Below are positions 7,987 through 17,176 of a stretch of 64,000 nucleotides of DNA, in pieces. The stretch is from CAZISM01 sp964541895 (lineage in GTDB: Bacteria; Zhuqueibacterota; Zhuqueibacteria; Residuimicrobiales; Residuimicrobiaceae), in assembly GCA_964541895.1 (NCBI GenBank), contig CAZISM010000001.1:62001-126000 (forward strand), given 5' to 3'. The translations under genes were made by a program, and so were the position numbers. Each line of letters opens with the position of its first letter. The stretch's first letter is position 1. A model generated the notes under the pieces. That model was not told where the DNA came from. It saw only the letters and a program-made list of their open reading frames with translations, and searched no databases.

Positions 7987-9291
7987 ATGAGGTACAAGTT
8001 AGTCGTTCTATTCGTGTGTGCCATGGCCTTTGTGACCCAGGCAGCAGATGCACCCAAAGAGAAGGAAGCAAAGCTGGGCATCGGCCTTAATGCGGGCGTG
8101 CAAAAACCGTATTGCGACGTTCTGCACACCGGTTTGGCACCGGCCGGCGAAGTAATGATGCGCCTGCTGTTAGGCAAAATGTTCAACATCTCTCTTTCTG
8201 TAGGTGGAGGCCTGCTGAGTGACGGCTTTTCCTATTCCACCTTTAAAACGACGATGGCGGTGGCGGATTTAAAGCTTAACGTCAATCTGAGCACCACAGG
8301 CCGCATGCGACCATACCTCTCGGTGGGTGCCAGCGGCTACAGCTTTGATTATAAAAAAGAAAAGCCGTGGGCGATCGGCTTGCCCGGCAATGAGGGCAAG
8401 CGTTTTACCTCCAGCGCTGTTATCTTTGGCGGCGGCGTCGAGTATTTGACCTCGCCGAAATTTGCCATCAACCTCTTTGCCGATTACCGGCATACACCGA
8501 CTGATTTGCTGGATGGTGCCGAAATCGGCAAAGCCAAGGACGGCTATCTCAACGGCAGAGTCGGTTTCACCTATTATCTGGGCGGCCGTTCCATCAAAAA
8601 AGCCGGCAAGCCGGAGGACGATCTGATCGCCCTGCAACAGGGTGAGGCCGGCGATCTGAACGCAGTGAACAAGGACAAATTGGCGACCTTTGAAGCCAAG
8701 CTCGACAAACTGGAAGCCGGTGACGCCGACCTCTCCATGGAGTCCTATGTGCGACTAAAGTCGCGCGTGGACGAACTTGGCCAGTTGATAGAGAGCAAAG
8801 AGAAAGAGCTGGACGATCTGCACTCGGCGCTGGATTTTAAAAATCGCCGCATCGCGGATCTGGAATCTTCGCTGCAAAAGGCAACAAGCGTCGGCATTCC
8901 TGCCGGCAGCGTGAGCGTGACGGACTTTAGCCCGGCCTACGATCAGGCTCTGCGCAATTTCTACAGCCGCAACTACAACGAAGCCATTGCCGTGTTCGAA
9001 CAGCTCAAGATCAAATATCCCAACCATGCCCTGGCAAGCAACTGCCAATACTGGGTGGGAGAGTGTTACTTTGGCATGCAGAACTATCAGCAAGCCCTGG
9101 ACGCATTTCAAGGTGTTTTCAACTGGGCCAATTCCACCAAAAAGGATGATGCAACCCTCATGCTGGGCAGGTGCTATCTCAACCTGAAAGATCAGGAAAA
9201 AGCGCGCGGCTACTTTAAGGGGGTCATCGACGATTATCCGGATAGCGAGTATCGCGAAAAAGCCAGACAATGGCTGAATAGAATAGGCTGA
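7987..9291 (+). CDS. Exported protein: beta-barrel domain, coiled coil and YbgF-like TPR
   Basis: 434 residues with a Sec signal peptide (1-19, ends TQAAD). Residues about 25-200 look like an eight-strand outer-membrane barrel (GIGLNAGVQKPY, then YLSVGASGYSFDY and VGFTYYLGGR). A charged coiled coil follows (about 230-295, heptads around LGQLIESKEKELDDLHSAL). The last 125 residues contain tetratricopeptide repeats of the YbgF/CpoB kind (NYNEAIAVFEQLKIKYPNH, then YWVGECYFGMQNYQQALDAF). In Tol-Pal systems YbgF coordinates outer-membrane constriction; here the TPR part is fused to a barrel, an unusual architecture. GGGGAAG precedes the ATG. A terminator follows. Confidence 0.8.
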   Translation: MRYKLVVLFVCAMAFVTQAADAPKEKEAKLGIGLNAGVQKPYCDVLHTGLAPAGEVMMRLLLGKMFNISLSVGGGLLSDGFSYSTFKTTMAVADLKLNVNLSTTGRMRPYLSVGASGYSFDYKKEKPWAIGLPGNEGKRFTSSAVIFGGGVEYLTSPKFAINLFADYRHTPTDLLDGAEIGKAKDGYLNGRVGFTYYLGGRSIKKAGKPEDDLIALQQGEAGDLNAVNKDKLATFEAKLDKLEAGDADLSMESYVRLKSRVDELGQLIESKEKELDDLHSALDFKNRRIADLESSLQKATSVGIPAGSVSVTDFSPAYDQALRNFYSRNYNEAIAVFEQLKIKYPNHALASNCQYWVGECYFGMQNYQQALDAFQGVFNWANSTKKDDATLMLGRCYLNLKDQEKARGYFKGVIDDYPDSEYREKARQWLNRIG

Positions 9292-9296
9292 AAATT

Positions 9297-9335
9297 AAAA
9301 AGGCCGACCTGTAACAGAGGTTGGCCTTTTTTCTT
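9297..9335. terminator. Bidirectional Rho-independent terminator
   Basis: AGGCCGACCT (9301-9310) pairs with AGGTTGGCCT (9318-9327) across a 7-base loop, with one G-T wobble. On the + strand it is followed by TTTTTT, and on the - strand by TTTTTAATTTT, so it can end both the + strand gene stopping at 9291 and the - strand operon stopping at 9371. Confidence 0.88.
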
Positions 9336-9370
9336 AAGGGCTTGCAAGCCCACCGCGGATGGGTGGGCGG

Positions 9371-9553
9371 CTATTTCTTCTCCCCATATTTTTCCACAAA
9401 CGACCTGATCTCGTCAAGGTGCTGCAAAATCAGTTTTGCTTTTCCCACACCAAAACTGAACGGAAACCGTTCACCCGGATTCAAGGTCAGCACCGGGTTC
9501 CCTTTGTATTCGCCCACGATCGGGCCGGCAGGTTTTTCTTCCTGATCGCTCAT
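9371..9553 (-). CDS. Small conserved-looking protein, 60 aa
   Basis: 60 residues, soluble and without signal peptide. AGGAAA stands about six bases before its ATG (9553), and it starts 11 bases after the stop of the cyclase gene, so it is the last gene of that operon. The visible pattern is a GEYKGNPVLTL segment, a Phe-rich turn (ERFPFSFG), then a helix (GKAKLILQHLDEIRSFVEKY). From memory, similar short proteins occur in many anaerobic bacteria without a known function. Its retention at the end of the signalling operon is the only clue to role. Confidence 0.7.
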   Translation of the reverse strand: MSDQEEKPAGPIVGEYKGNPVLTLNPGERFPFSFGVGKAKLILQHLDEIRSFVEKYGEKK

Positions 9554-9564
9554 AGGATTTCCTC

Positions 9565-11676
9565 TTATTTATGTTCCATGTCATAGACGCCGTTCCAGTT
9601 ATCCGGAACGGGATTTTCCAGATTATTCAGACAACGGCCGGTATACAGGCGGGAAGGGCCATCAGAGGGAAAATAGCGCAACACCCTGCGGAATTGACGC
9701 AAGGACTCTGCCCAGCGTCGCTCCCGGTACGCCTGTACGCCTTCGCCGAAAATGTCAACGATAAACTCCTGTTCGATGTCAGGCAGGGTCTTGATGCCAC
9801 GCAATTCGTAGATCCGGAGAGGTTTGCTTCTTCCCATCACCCGCACCAGATCCAGTTCACGAACGCAGACCAGATCCTTGACGGGTTCATAGGTTTGCTC
9901 GCTGATGATGATGGTGGTTTCATAATACTTGTTCAGACCTTCCAGGCGGGCGCCCACGTTTACCTCGTCGCCGATTACTGTGTAGTCGAACATCTGGCGC
10001 GAGCCCAGGTTGCCAACGATCACTTTGCCGCTGTTGATGCCGATACCGATGTTAAAGTATTCCTTGTAGTCAATGGACCAACGCTTCTGTATCTGCCGCA
10101 GGTTATCCACCATATCCAAAGCGGTCCTGCAGGCCCGTTCAGCATGATCCGCGTAGAAATAGGGGGCGCCATACACCGCCATGATTTCGTCGCCGACAAA
10201 TTTGTCGAGGGTGCCGTCGTATTTAAAGATGATCTCGACCATTTCAGACAGATATTCCTGCAAGCGATGAACGACCACTTCAGGTTCATGGGTTTCTGAA
10301 AACGAAGTAAACCGTCTGATATCGGAAAACAGCACGGTCAATTCCCTGCGCTCTCCGCCATAGGAGGGCAACTCGCCGCTGCTGAGCATTTTTTCTACCA
10401 CGCTGGGGGCAACATACTGCTGAAAGGTTTTGCGAATACGGGCTTTTTCTCTCTGTTCGGTAACCGTCTGGAAGGCCAGTCCGACAATGTAGGTGAATAG
10501 CACGGTGAGTACCGGCATGACCAGGTTGAGAACGGTACGGTAATGAATGAAGAGAAGATACCCGGCCGTAACCGCCAGGAGCCCCAGGCTGACGCTGACA
10601 AAAAGTGCGCGAAACGGTTTGAGGGACAGGGTGACCGCGCTGGTCAACAGGGCCAACAGGATCACAAGAGTGGCTGTTAGCCACAGGGGGGCATCGCGCA
10701 GAAACGCATGGTGAAGCAGCGTATTCAAGGCATTGGCGTGCATCTCTACGCCCGGCAATTTTTGTCGCTTGCCGCCATGCTCAAAAAAAGGGGTGTATTT
10801 GTTATCCTGCAATTCTTCCGCCGAAGCGCCGACGAACACTATTTTGTCGCGAAAGGTGTTCCACAGCAGATGCTGTTCAAAGACATCGGTATCTTCATCT
10901 TCGGCGAGATCAAACTCGGCGTCATCCAGAAGAGTGGAGAGTGAATAAGTTCTGAACGTCTGTGCCGGACCTGCGAAATTGACGTACATGGTGTTATCCG
11001 AAACGGTGGGCACCTGCAGCGGTCCGTACTGAAAAAAGCCTCCGGCCACCCGGGGCGGCGCCAGGCCGGGACGGACAGCGTGCAGGGACAAAAAGGCCTG
11101 CACAGCCAGCGGGAAATAGGGGCGGTCTGGCATCTGCTGAAATAGCAAGTATTGCCGGATAAAGCCGTCTGCATCTTCGACGACGTTGACCAGGCCGATG
11201 TCAGCGCCTGTGGCCAGCAGGGGCGCGACGGGCTTGAGAATAAAGTGGTTGTTGACGCTGCGGCGACTCTGATCCAGGACCACCTTGCCGGCCAGTATGA
11301 CGTTGCCTGCTCCGGCAACGGCGGCGGCCAGCGAGTCGTCTTCCTGCGGGTGTTCCCGGCTGGGCTCGGTGAACTCTACATCAAAGACGATCAGGCGGGC
11401 GCCGGCCAGCTGCAGGTTGTGGATCATGCGCGCGAAATAGGTTCTCGGATAAGGCCATTTGGTCGGCAGGCTTTTCATGCTTTCATCGTCGATGGCCACA
11501 ATAACGATAGAGGTATCGGCTGACGCGTCAGCTCCGCGCAGGCTGAAAAGAGTATTGATAGTACGAAGTTGAAAGTTGCGTGATACACCCAGTGAAGAGA
11601 GGGCCGCGGCCAGCATTAATCCGAGAGAGGCAAACCGCAGAACGTTAAAAGCCAGTTTTGTCGCCTTTTTGCTCAT
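9565..11676 (-). CDS. CHASE2-domain class III adenylate/guanylate cyclase
   Basis: 703 residues. An N-terminal membrane segment (about 12-30) leads into an extracytoplasmic CHASE2 sensor (about 30-335; contains VIVAIDDESMKSLPTKWPYPR and LIVFDVEF). Three transmembrane helices lie between about 335 and 420. The class III cyclase domain follows (about 445-630): LFSDIRRFTSFSE and DKFVGDEIMAVYG carry the two metal-binding Asp residues, and DYTVIGDEVNVGARLEG is the substrate-binding/transition-state segment, which looks intact. The last 70 residues are TPR-like. The expected reaction is ATP to cAMP in the cytoplasm, controlled by a periplasmic signal. It is fourth in a five-gene operon of envelope proteins that includes a FecR protein, which is a plausible sensory partner. 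Confidence 0.92.
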   Translation of the reverse strand: MSKKATKLAFNVLRFASLGLMLAAALSSLGVSRNFQLRTINTLFSLRGADASADTSIVIVAIDDESMKSLPTKWPYPRTYFARMIHNLQLAGARLIVFDVEFTEPSREHPQEDDSLAAAVAGAGNVILAGKVVLDQSRRSVNNHFILKPVAPLLATGADIGLVNVVEDADGFIRQYLLFQQMPDRPYFPLAVQAFLSLHAVRPGLAPPRVAGGFFQYGPLQVPTVSDNTMYVNFAGPAQTFRTYSLSTLLDDAEFDLAEDEDTDVFEQHLLWNTFRDKIVFVGASAEELQDNKYTPFFEHGGKRQKLPGVEMHANALNTLLHHAFLRDAPLWLTATLVILLALLTSAVTLSLKPFRALFVSVSLGLLAVTAGYLLFIHYRTVLNLVMPVLTVLFTYIVGLAFQTVTEQREKARIRKTFQQYVAPSVVEKMLSSGELPSYGGERRELTVLFSDIRRFTSFSETHEPEVVVHRLQEYLSEMVEIIFKYDGTLDKFVGDEIMAVYGAPYFYADHAERACRTALDMVDNLRQIQKRWSIDYKEYFNIGIGINSGKVIVGNLGSRQMFDYTVIGDEVNVGARLEGLNKYYETTIIISEQTYEPVKDLVCVRELDLVRVMGRSKPLRIYELRGIKTLPDIEQEFIVDIFGEGVQAYRERRWAESLRQFRRVLRYFPSDGPSRLYTGRCLNNLENPVPDNWNGVYDMEHK

Positions 11677-11713
11677 GTTGCCCTGTTCAGAGAGTGCGCC
11701 GCGGCGAGCCGGA

Positions 11714-14296
11714 CTAGAAATATTTATCGTATCGAATCCGGAAGAGTTTATCCGTATAAGCGCCCGTGCTGCTGTTGGCCGTCGTCTTCATATTGATAAA
11801 GTCGGCGTCTGCTTTGAGGGTATGTTGCCTGGCTATGGTGAAGGTTAATCCTAATCGCGCCTGATCTCGATCCAGAGAACCGATCGCCGCAGAGGCACCA
11901 GCCATACGAATCCTTCTGCCATCAATGTACGAAGTTAAACGATCCCGCACAATAGCATATTCGGCGGCGCCGCCGATCATGGTGTAGTCGAGTTGGCCCT
12001 GCTGCAGCGCTCCGTTGTTCTGGTTGGTGGCATAGCTCAACGTCGCCTTGAGCGGGAAAGAAAATTGTGTGGCCCACGAGATCATGGCGATGGAGGTGCT
12101 GATTTCCCGGCTGAGATAACCGGGCAAACGCGTGGCGTTGTACTCGTCGATGTTTCGGGAGGAGGTAAAGCTGAGATTCAACGTGTGCTGCAGATCAAAC
12201 AGATGCACGTCGTATCCCAATTGCGCGGAAAGATCGTTATAGATGGTGCGTTCGCGATTATCCACCAGGGTGGTATCCAGGGTAAGGCCGGTGTTGAGAA
12301 TTCTGGTTTCGACCAGGGATACGCCGTTGTCGCGATGATGGTCGCGTTTGCTGAGGGTCAGTTGCGGCAAACCCATGCCGGGATAAAAGGTGATGCCATA
12401 GTTCAGAGTCTTGAGGGAGATGGCCGGATTGGCATTCTGTTCGCTGAAATTATCCAGATAATCTTCGTACCCCAGATTGACGTACAGTTTGTTTTTGAAG
12501 AGACGGATGCGGTCAGAGAAATAGAGGCCGGCGATGTCCTTGCGCAGCCAGGCGTTGGCCAGGGAAAGGTAGGCGCCGCCGATGGATTTGTAGCCCACCT
12601 GCAGCAGGTTGTGGAAATAATCCAGTTTGATGGAGCCGTCATAGGCGACAGAGCTCATTTCCAGCGGGTTGATGGGCGAGGTGCTTTCGTTAATGACCAG
12701 ATATTTTTCCAGACTTTGTGGGTCGATGGGCAGTTCCGTGTCAGAACCGAAAATACGTTTCACATCATCCGAGTTGATGGAACCGGGCGCTGTGTTGTTG
12801 GTGAGAAAACTCATGGCCGCGTTGGCCTCGATGACAAAACGGCCGCGATCGAAAACGATTTTCATGTCCGGCCCGAACACCAGGTTGTCTTTGGGCATGG
12901 TGCCGTACCTGATGGACTTGATCTGATCCTTGACCTTGATCAGGGACAGGCCCAATTGAAATCGTTTGCCGCTGCCCAGGCTGGGGCGGATGCCAATCAG
13001 GTCCTGACCATAGGTGCCGTAGCCGGCCATAGCGATAGAATCGGCGCCACTGGCGGATTTGAGCAACAGCGTCCGTCCTTCGATGGCGCGATTGGTCTCG
13101 CCGCTGATAAAATCAACATTGATGAATCCCAGGTGCAGAAAACCGGAGAGGCCGCGCACCCGTTTGCCCCACAGAATCAGCGGATTATACATGGGATGAT
13201 TATCACCGGCGGCGATGCCCAGCCAGGAGGTATACAGGGTCATGTAATACTGGTTGCGCGGCTGATAGGTGCGATCTTCCTGCGACGTAAGATACACATT
13301 GCCTTGATAATGCAAACCGCCGTACTGACCGTTAAAATCAAATCCACCCGTGTAGTAGGCGTTGTCAGTAGCGTGCACCTGTTCGCTGCGGCCATCGGCA
13401 AAGATGTGGATCTGTCTGTTTTGTTTCACCGCCGGCTTTTGTTTTTCCTCTGCCACGCGGAACGAGAGGCCGACAGGCGGGAGGTCCACCCCGGCTATGC
13501 TTCTGCCTTCGATTTCAACAGAATGTTTGCCGGGCTTTAAATGTTTGGGTTCCAGAATGACCAGGCTGGCGCTGATGGAAGCGATGGTAGTCATGTCAGC
13601 CCCGTCCAGCCAGATCTTGATCGAGCTGGAATCCACCTGTACCTCTGAAGTGATGAGACTCACGGCAATGGACAATTCATCGGCGGCTACTTCTTCATCC
13701 GGATCCGGCGACAGGAACAGCAGCGGCGAACCCGTGATCTCCGCTGCGGATTCGGATGGCGCAGGCGATGCTTGTGCTTTGCTGGAGTCTGTGCGGGCGG
13801 CCGCTTTGGATTGAAATTCGGGAAAGGCAGCCGCCTGGGCCGCCGCTTTGATGCTTGATACTTTCTCAGGCACGCTGTTTGGTTCAGGGACCGGGAGCGC
13901 TGATTCCGTGACGAGGATCTCTTCCGGCCGATTGTAGGGATTGATTTCCGGATAGGACAACACCGTCTCGTTGTCGACCGCAGCGGAGATAAAGTACTGC
14001 ATGCGCGGCGCTTTCACGGCGGCGGCCGGAATGGTGGCGATCCAGCTCGAACCCTGCGGTGTCATCTGAATCTGATGAAAGGTGGTCTCGTTGATGTTCC
14101 GATAGTATACTCTCGCCTGATACACGCGCAGCAGAGAGGGGGTAAAATTAGCCTCCAGCGTTACCGCCGTACCGGCAGCGGCTGCAGTGATCGGCTGATG
14201 CAACAAGCGCGCTATCTGCGTCAAGCCGGAGGCCGGACATACCAGCAGAGCCGATATACTGATCCACAGTGACAACCGTTTCAGGAACATATTCAT
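11714..14296 (-). CDS. Large exported protein with C-terminal outer-membrane beta-barrel
   Basis: 860 residues. A Sec signal peptide (1-25) is followed by an Ig-like beta domain (about 35-125, with VYYRNINETTFHQIQM), an Ala/Ser/Pro-rich linker (about 140-195) and a second beta domain (about 200-285). From about residue 300 the chain shows alternating hydrophobic/polar strands with many aromatic residues (for example YYTGGFDFNGQYGGLHYQGN) and ends in FRIRYDKYF; a terminal Phe is the usual signature of a BamA-inserted barrel. I know no named family for it. AAGGA lies five bases ahead of the ATG. Gaps to both operon neighbours are short (16 and 37 bases), so it probably works with the FecR protein and the cyclase. 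Confidence 0.75.
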   Translation of the reverse strand: MNMFLKRLSLWISISALLVCPASGLTQIARLLHQPITAAAAGTAVTLEANFTPSLLRVYQARVYYRNINETTFHQIQMTPQGSSWIATIPAAAVKAPRMQYFISAAVDNETVLSYPEINPYNRPEEILVTESALPVPEPNSVPEKVSSIKAAAQAAAFPEFQSKAAARTDSSKAQASPAPSESAAEITGSPLLFLSPDPDEEVAADELSIAVSLITSEVQVDSSSIKIWLDGADMTTIASISASLVILEPKHLKPGKHSVEIEGRSIAGVDLPPVGLSFRVAEEKQKPAVKQNRQIHIFADGRSEQVHATDNAYYTGGFDFNGQYGGLHYQGNVYLTSQEDRTYQPRNQYYMTLYTSWLGIAAGDNHPMYNPLILWGKRVRGLSGFLHLGFINVDFISGETNRAIEGRTLLLKSASGADSIAMAGYGTYGQDLIGIRPSLGSGKRFQLGLSLIKVKDQIKSIRYGTMPKDNLVFGPDMKIVFDRGRFVIEANAAMSFLTNNTAPGSINSDDVKRIFGSDTELPIDPQSLEKYLVINESTSPINPLEMSSVAYDGSIKLDYFHNLLQVGYKSIGGAYLSLANAWLRKDIAGLYFSDRIRLFKNKLYVNLGYEDYLDNFSEQNANPAISLKTLNYGITFYPGMGLPQLTLSKRDHHRDNGVSLVETRILNTGLTLDTTLVDNRERTIYNDLSAQLGYDVHLFDLQHTLNLSFTSSRNIDEYNATRLPGYLSREISTSIAMISWATQFSFPLKATLSYATNQNNGALQQGQLDYTMIGGAAEYAIVRDRLTSYIDGRRIRMAGASAAIGSLDRDQARLGLTFTIARQHTLKADADFINMKTTANSSTGAYTDKLFRIRYDKYF

Positions 14297-14312
14297 GGGA
14301 TCCTTTAGTAAG

Positions 14313-14984
14313 CTATTTTTTCTTGAAGCGGATTTTCAATGTCTTTTTCTGACCTTCTGAATTCTGAAACTCGATGTCGAGATCCTGCTCCTCATCAGCC
14401 AGTGCCCAGTCGGGTACGCTGCCGCCGGGAGAGGAGGAGGGCTTTTCGCCTTTTTTGGAAAATCCCATCTCACCTTTGCCGACCAAAACTTCGCCGAGTT
14501 CGTTCAACAGCTGGACCAGGCCCTCTACACCGAAAATAAAGGTCTGTCCCAGGTTGTCTACGACCGTGTAAAACTCGGTCCCTTTCACCGCAGCAACGCC
14601 GGAAGGGGTTTGTACGCGATAGCCGGCGCCGTTGGGGGTGACCTTGCTCCACAATTCACCCACGCTTACGTACAGTTCTTTGCTGATGCCTTTTTCCTTC
14701 TTTTCGCCCTTGATTTCCACATCGGAGTTGGCGCGTATTTTCATCATCGTCTTGTCATCCAGGAACACCAGCGAAACCAGGGCGTTTTCCTGAGTGCGGA
14801 TGCGATCGCCGCTATGGACACGGCTGCCTTTTTTGAGAACGGCCCAATCCTGGTTGGCTGTTTTTATGCTGGCGGAGCCGACCACCTTGAGAACAAAGGC
14901 GATTTCTCTGACCGGGGCGGCGGTAAGCCAGACAGCCCAAACGAGCATCAGAGCAGCAAGCGAAAAAGAAATTCTAGCGGACAT
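14313..14984 (-). CDS. FecR-domain exported protein
   Basis: 223 residues from ATG 14984, which has GAGAGGT directly upstream; a longer frame would run back into the preceding gene. Signal peptide residues 1-23 (LVWAVWLTAAP). The FecR domain shows SRVHSGDRIRTQENALVSLVF, then IRANSDVEIKGE, YRVQTPSGVAAVKGTEFYTV and a C-terminal VEGLVQLLN strand. The tail is acidic and lysine-rich. Like the FecR protein at 1357-2100, it lacks the cytoplasmic anti-sigma part. It is second in the operon with the CHASE2 cyclase. Confidence 0.87.
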   Translation of the reverse strand: MSARISFSLAALMLVWAVWLTAAPVREIAFVLKVVGSASIKTANQDWAVLKKGSRVHSGDRIRTQENALVSLVFLDDKTMMKIRANSDVEIKGEKKEKGISKELYVSVGELWSKVTPNGAGYRVQTPSGVAAVKGTEFYTVVDNLGQTFIFGVEGLVQLLNELGEVLVGKGEMGFSKKGEKPSSSPGGSVPDWALADEEQDLDIEFQNSEGQKKTLKIRFKKK

Positions 14985-15000
14985 ATTTACCTCTCTCAGC

Positions 15001-16137
15001 TCATTCACAGGATACATGGACAATCGTGTACTCGCCGTTTTTAATTTTAGCCAACAGAGCGAGAACCTGATCCATAGAGTAGGGTCTGCCATTGATGGTA
15101 AAGACGCCAGTCGGCGTAAAGCCGTTGAGCGGACCGGAGGCGATCAGCAGCGCTGCCAGTTGATCACCCAGCACGCCGCCCAGCTCGGACAGCAGGAACG
15201 AAGGGGCCCCCTCGCCGCTGCTGGAGAAATCAACCAGTTTGAACGCCCAGATTTCGCCGGGCAATTCCACCTCGGTTCCGGAGGTGGCTGCCAATCCTGT
15301 GATCTGCCAGTAATAGGTTTTGCCGCGCTCCAACGGCCACACGCCGCTGGCTGGGTACTGATAGGCGGTGGTGGCGAGAACGTCGATGCCGTTGGCCAAA
15401 GCCCGGTCGATGCGGAAGGTGCGGTCAAAACGCACCCGGTCGCGCATAACTTCTTCAGGGCTGGCGCCGGCATGCACATCCGGCAGCTTTTCAGCAATGC
15501 GCAGGCGGAATTTGTCCAGATTGGAATCCCAGCGAAACAGGGGCAACAGAGTATAAACAGGCATGGGTTCTTCCCGGCCGGCCGGGCTGCCTGGACTGAT
15601 CAGAGTCAGGGTGGAGGGATTGTCCACTCGAATCGAAATCTCGGCGTGGCTGACGTGAGAGGAATTCAATTGATGCAAATCAAAAAGAAAATAATAGGTA
15701 TCAGAGGGCAGCTTTCCCGTGGCCAGCAGACGATTTTTCAGTTCATTTCCGGCCCCTTCGATAGAATAGTCCTGCAGGCGAAATTGCTGCGCCTCGGTGA
15801 AGAGATTCTGATTGGTTAATCGAATGGCTTGTGCCGGATTCAGCGTAAAAGGCTGCGTCCGCCCGGAAGCCAGTTCGCCCATGGCATCGGAGCGGATGGT
15901 CAGCACCAGGTAACAGGGGACCGCTGTGAGTGAAGAATTGTTCATAACAATTGAAAAAATATCACCGCTGCTGGTCCCTTTGCCCGTCAAATTAAAATCA
16001 CTCAGGAAGAATATTCTCAAGCCAGGGTTCAGGAGTTGGGCTGAAATATTAACCTGCTGAGCAAAGCCTCCATGGACCATGAGGACGAGGACCAACAACA
16101 AGGTTAATGACATGACCGGAAAACGGGTAGCGTGCAT
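15001..16137 (-). CDS. Exported protein of unknown function, first gene of cyclase operon
   Basis: 378 residues. The start is ATG 16137, where GGAGGGG precedes it; an upstream in-frame ATG lacks a ribosome site. A signal peptide (about residues 1-27) ends at GGFAQQ. The mature part is beta-rich: an N-terminal domain with DIFSIVMNNSSLTAVPCYLVL resembles an Ig-like fold, followed by a fibronectin-like stretch (about 180-300) with the motif PLFRWDSNLDKFRLRI and ERGKTYYWQITG, as in domains that compare structured text-like beta modules in FCB proteins. No enzymatic motif is visible. It leads a five-gene operon of envelope proteins ending in a cyclase and a 60-aa protein. Confidence 0.75.
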   Translation of the reverse strand: MHATRFPVMSLTLLLVLVLMVHGGFAQQVNISAQLLNPGLRIFFLSDFNLTGKGTSSGDIFSIVMNNSSLTAVPCYLVLTIRSDAMGELASGRTQPFTLNPAQAIRLTNQNLFTEAQQFRLQDYSIEGAGNELKNRLLATGKLPSDTYYFLFDLHQLNSSHVSHAEISIRVDNPSTLTLISPGSPAGREEPMPVYTLLPLFRWDSNLDKFRLRIAEKLPDVHAGASPEEVMRDRVRFDRTFRIDRALANGIDVLATTAYQYPASGVWPLERGKTYYWQITGLAATSGTEVELPGEIWAFKLVDFSSSGEGAPSFLLSELGGVLGDQLAALLIASGPLNGFTPTGVFTINGRPYSMDQVLALLAKIKNGEYTIVHVSCE

Positions 16138-16164
16138 AACCCCTCCAAAGGTTCGATTGCAACT

Positions 16165-16195
16165 ATCATACATAAAGTTACAATTCGAATGCCAA
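16165..16195 (-). promoter_or_regulatory. Candidate promoter for the FecR/cyclase operon
   Basis: Read on the - strand: TTGGCA (16195-16190), a 19-base spacer and TATGAT (16170-16165). Both hexamers match five of six positions, but the spacer is longer than ideal. Transcription would start near 16158, about 20 bases ahead of ATG 16137. Confidence 0.35.
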
Positions 16196-16289
16196 AAAAA
16201 TATTATTGATTTATTTATAGTTAGTGCAGGACAAGCAGGCTGGAATATGTTGTATTTTGAAATAGTGTATCATATAAATACAGATAACA

Positions 16290-16318
16290 TTGCATTTATA
16301 AAGTATTATTCCTATATT
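16290..16318 (+). promoter_or_regulatory. Candidate promoter for the SDR/metal-transport genes
   Basis: TTGCAT (16290-16295), a 17-base spacer and TATATT (16313-16318). Transcription would start near 16325, so the leader before ATG 16334 would be under ten bases. It lies in a markedly AT-rich divergent region (16138-16333) opposite the FecR/cyclase operon. Confidence 0.45.
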
Positions 16319-16333
16319 GTTAAGCGGGTAAAA

Positions 16334-17155
16334 ATGATATGTTTTGTTCATGATGAGCGGAAATCAGCCAAACAGATTAACAAATCCGTGTTACTATCCG
16401 GCAAAAATATTCTGATCAGCGGTGCCTCCTCCGGGATCGGACAGGAACTGGCGAAACAGCTGGCGGCAAAAGGCAACCGTCTTTTTTTAATGGCTCGACG
16501 GCAGGACTTGCTGCACGATCTGGTGCAGCAGCTCGCGCCGCATGCGCAGGGGCATCGATATTATCTGTGCGACGTCAGCCATCGCAGCCAGGTGCAGGAG
16601 GTGTGCCGCCGCATTCTCGATGAGACCTCAGAGTTAGATCTGCTCATTTTAAACGCCGGCGTCGGCGGCGGTTTTGACAGTCTGCACATGGATGTCGACA
16701 ATATGCGCTATCAGTTTGATGTCAATTTTTGGGGTGTGGTCTATCCACTGGCCGACCTGCTGCCGGGCATGGCGGCGCGCCGAACTGGCCAGGTGGCGGT
16801 GATGAGCAGTCTGGCGGGGTATCGCGGCCTGCCGCGGTCGGCGCCCTATTCGGCCAGCAAGGCCGCCTTGCGCAACCTTACCGAAAGCCTGCGCATCGAT
16901 CTGCAGCAGGCGGGCATAACGTTTTCGCTGATCTCGCCCGGTTTCGTCAAAACACCCATGACGGATCTCAATGACTTTTATATGCCCTTCATGATGACGG
17001 TGGACAAAGCCGGCCGGATTATTATTCGAGGTTTGGAGAAGCAAAAAACAGAAATTCATTTTCCTTACCGTCTTTCCCTTTTGGTCAAGGCCGCACGCTG
17101 GCTGCCTGACCGTTGGTACGCGCGCTTATTCAAAATAACCACATTCAGCTGGTAA
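16334..17155 (+). CDS. Short-chain dehydrogenase/reductase (SDR)
   Basis: 273 residues from ATG 16334. Classical SDR features: the NAD(P)-binding GASSGIG motif near residue 30, LNAGVGGG, a catalytic Ser (MSSLAGYRG) and the YSASK active-site pair (Tyr and Lys). The C-terminal part PGFVKTPMTD is typical. The nearest general type is the DltE/YqjQ-like 'SDR family' oxidoreductases acting on lipid or sugar-like substrates, but the substrate cannot be assigned. A longer frame reaches back to 16079 but would overlap the divergent operon and its promoter. A GTG at 16388 is an alternative start. It is followed 21 bases later by a metal-transport operon. Confidence 0.85.
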   Translation: MICFVHDERKSAKQINKSVLLSGKNILISGASSGIGQELAKQLAAKGNRLFLMARRQDLLHDLVQQLAPHAQGHRYYLCDVSHRSQVQEVCRRILDETSELDLLILNAGVGGGFDSLHMDVDNMRYQFDVNFWGVVYPLADLLPGMAARRTGQVAVMSSLAGYRGLPRSAPYSASKAALRNLTESLRIDLQQAGITFSLISPGFVKTPMTDLNDFYMPFMMTVDKAGRIIIRGLEKQKTEIHFPYRLSLLVKAARWLPDRWYARLFKITTFSW

Positions 17156-17176
17156 GGAATCGCCACGGATGAACCT

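Noticed and set aside
11993..13540. 515-codon open frame on the + strand
   Set aside because: It lies antisense to the 860-aa barrel gene and its translation has no family-like pattern; it is a byproduct of GC-biased codon use.
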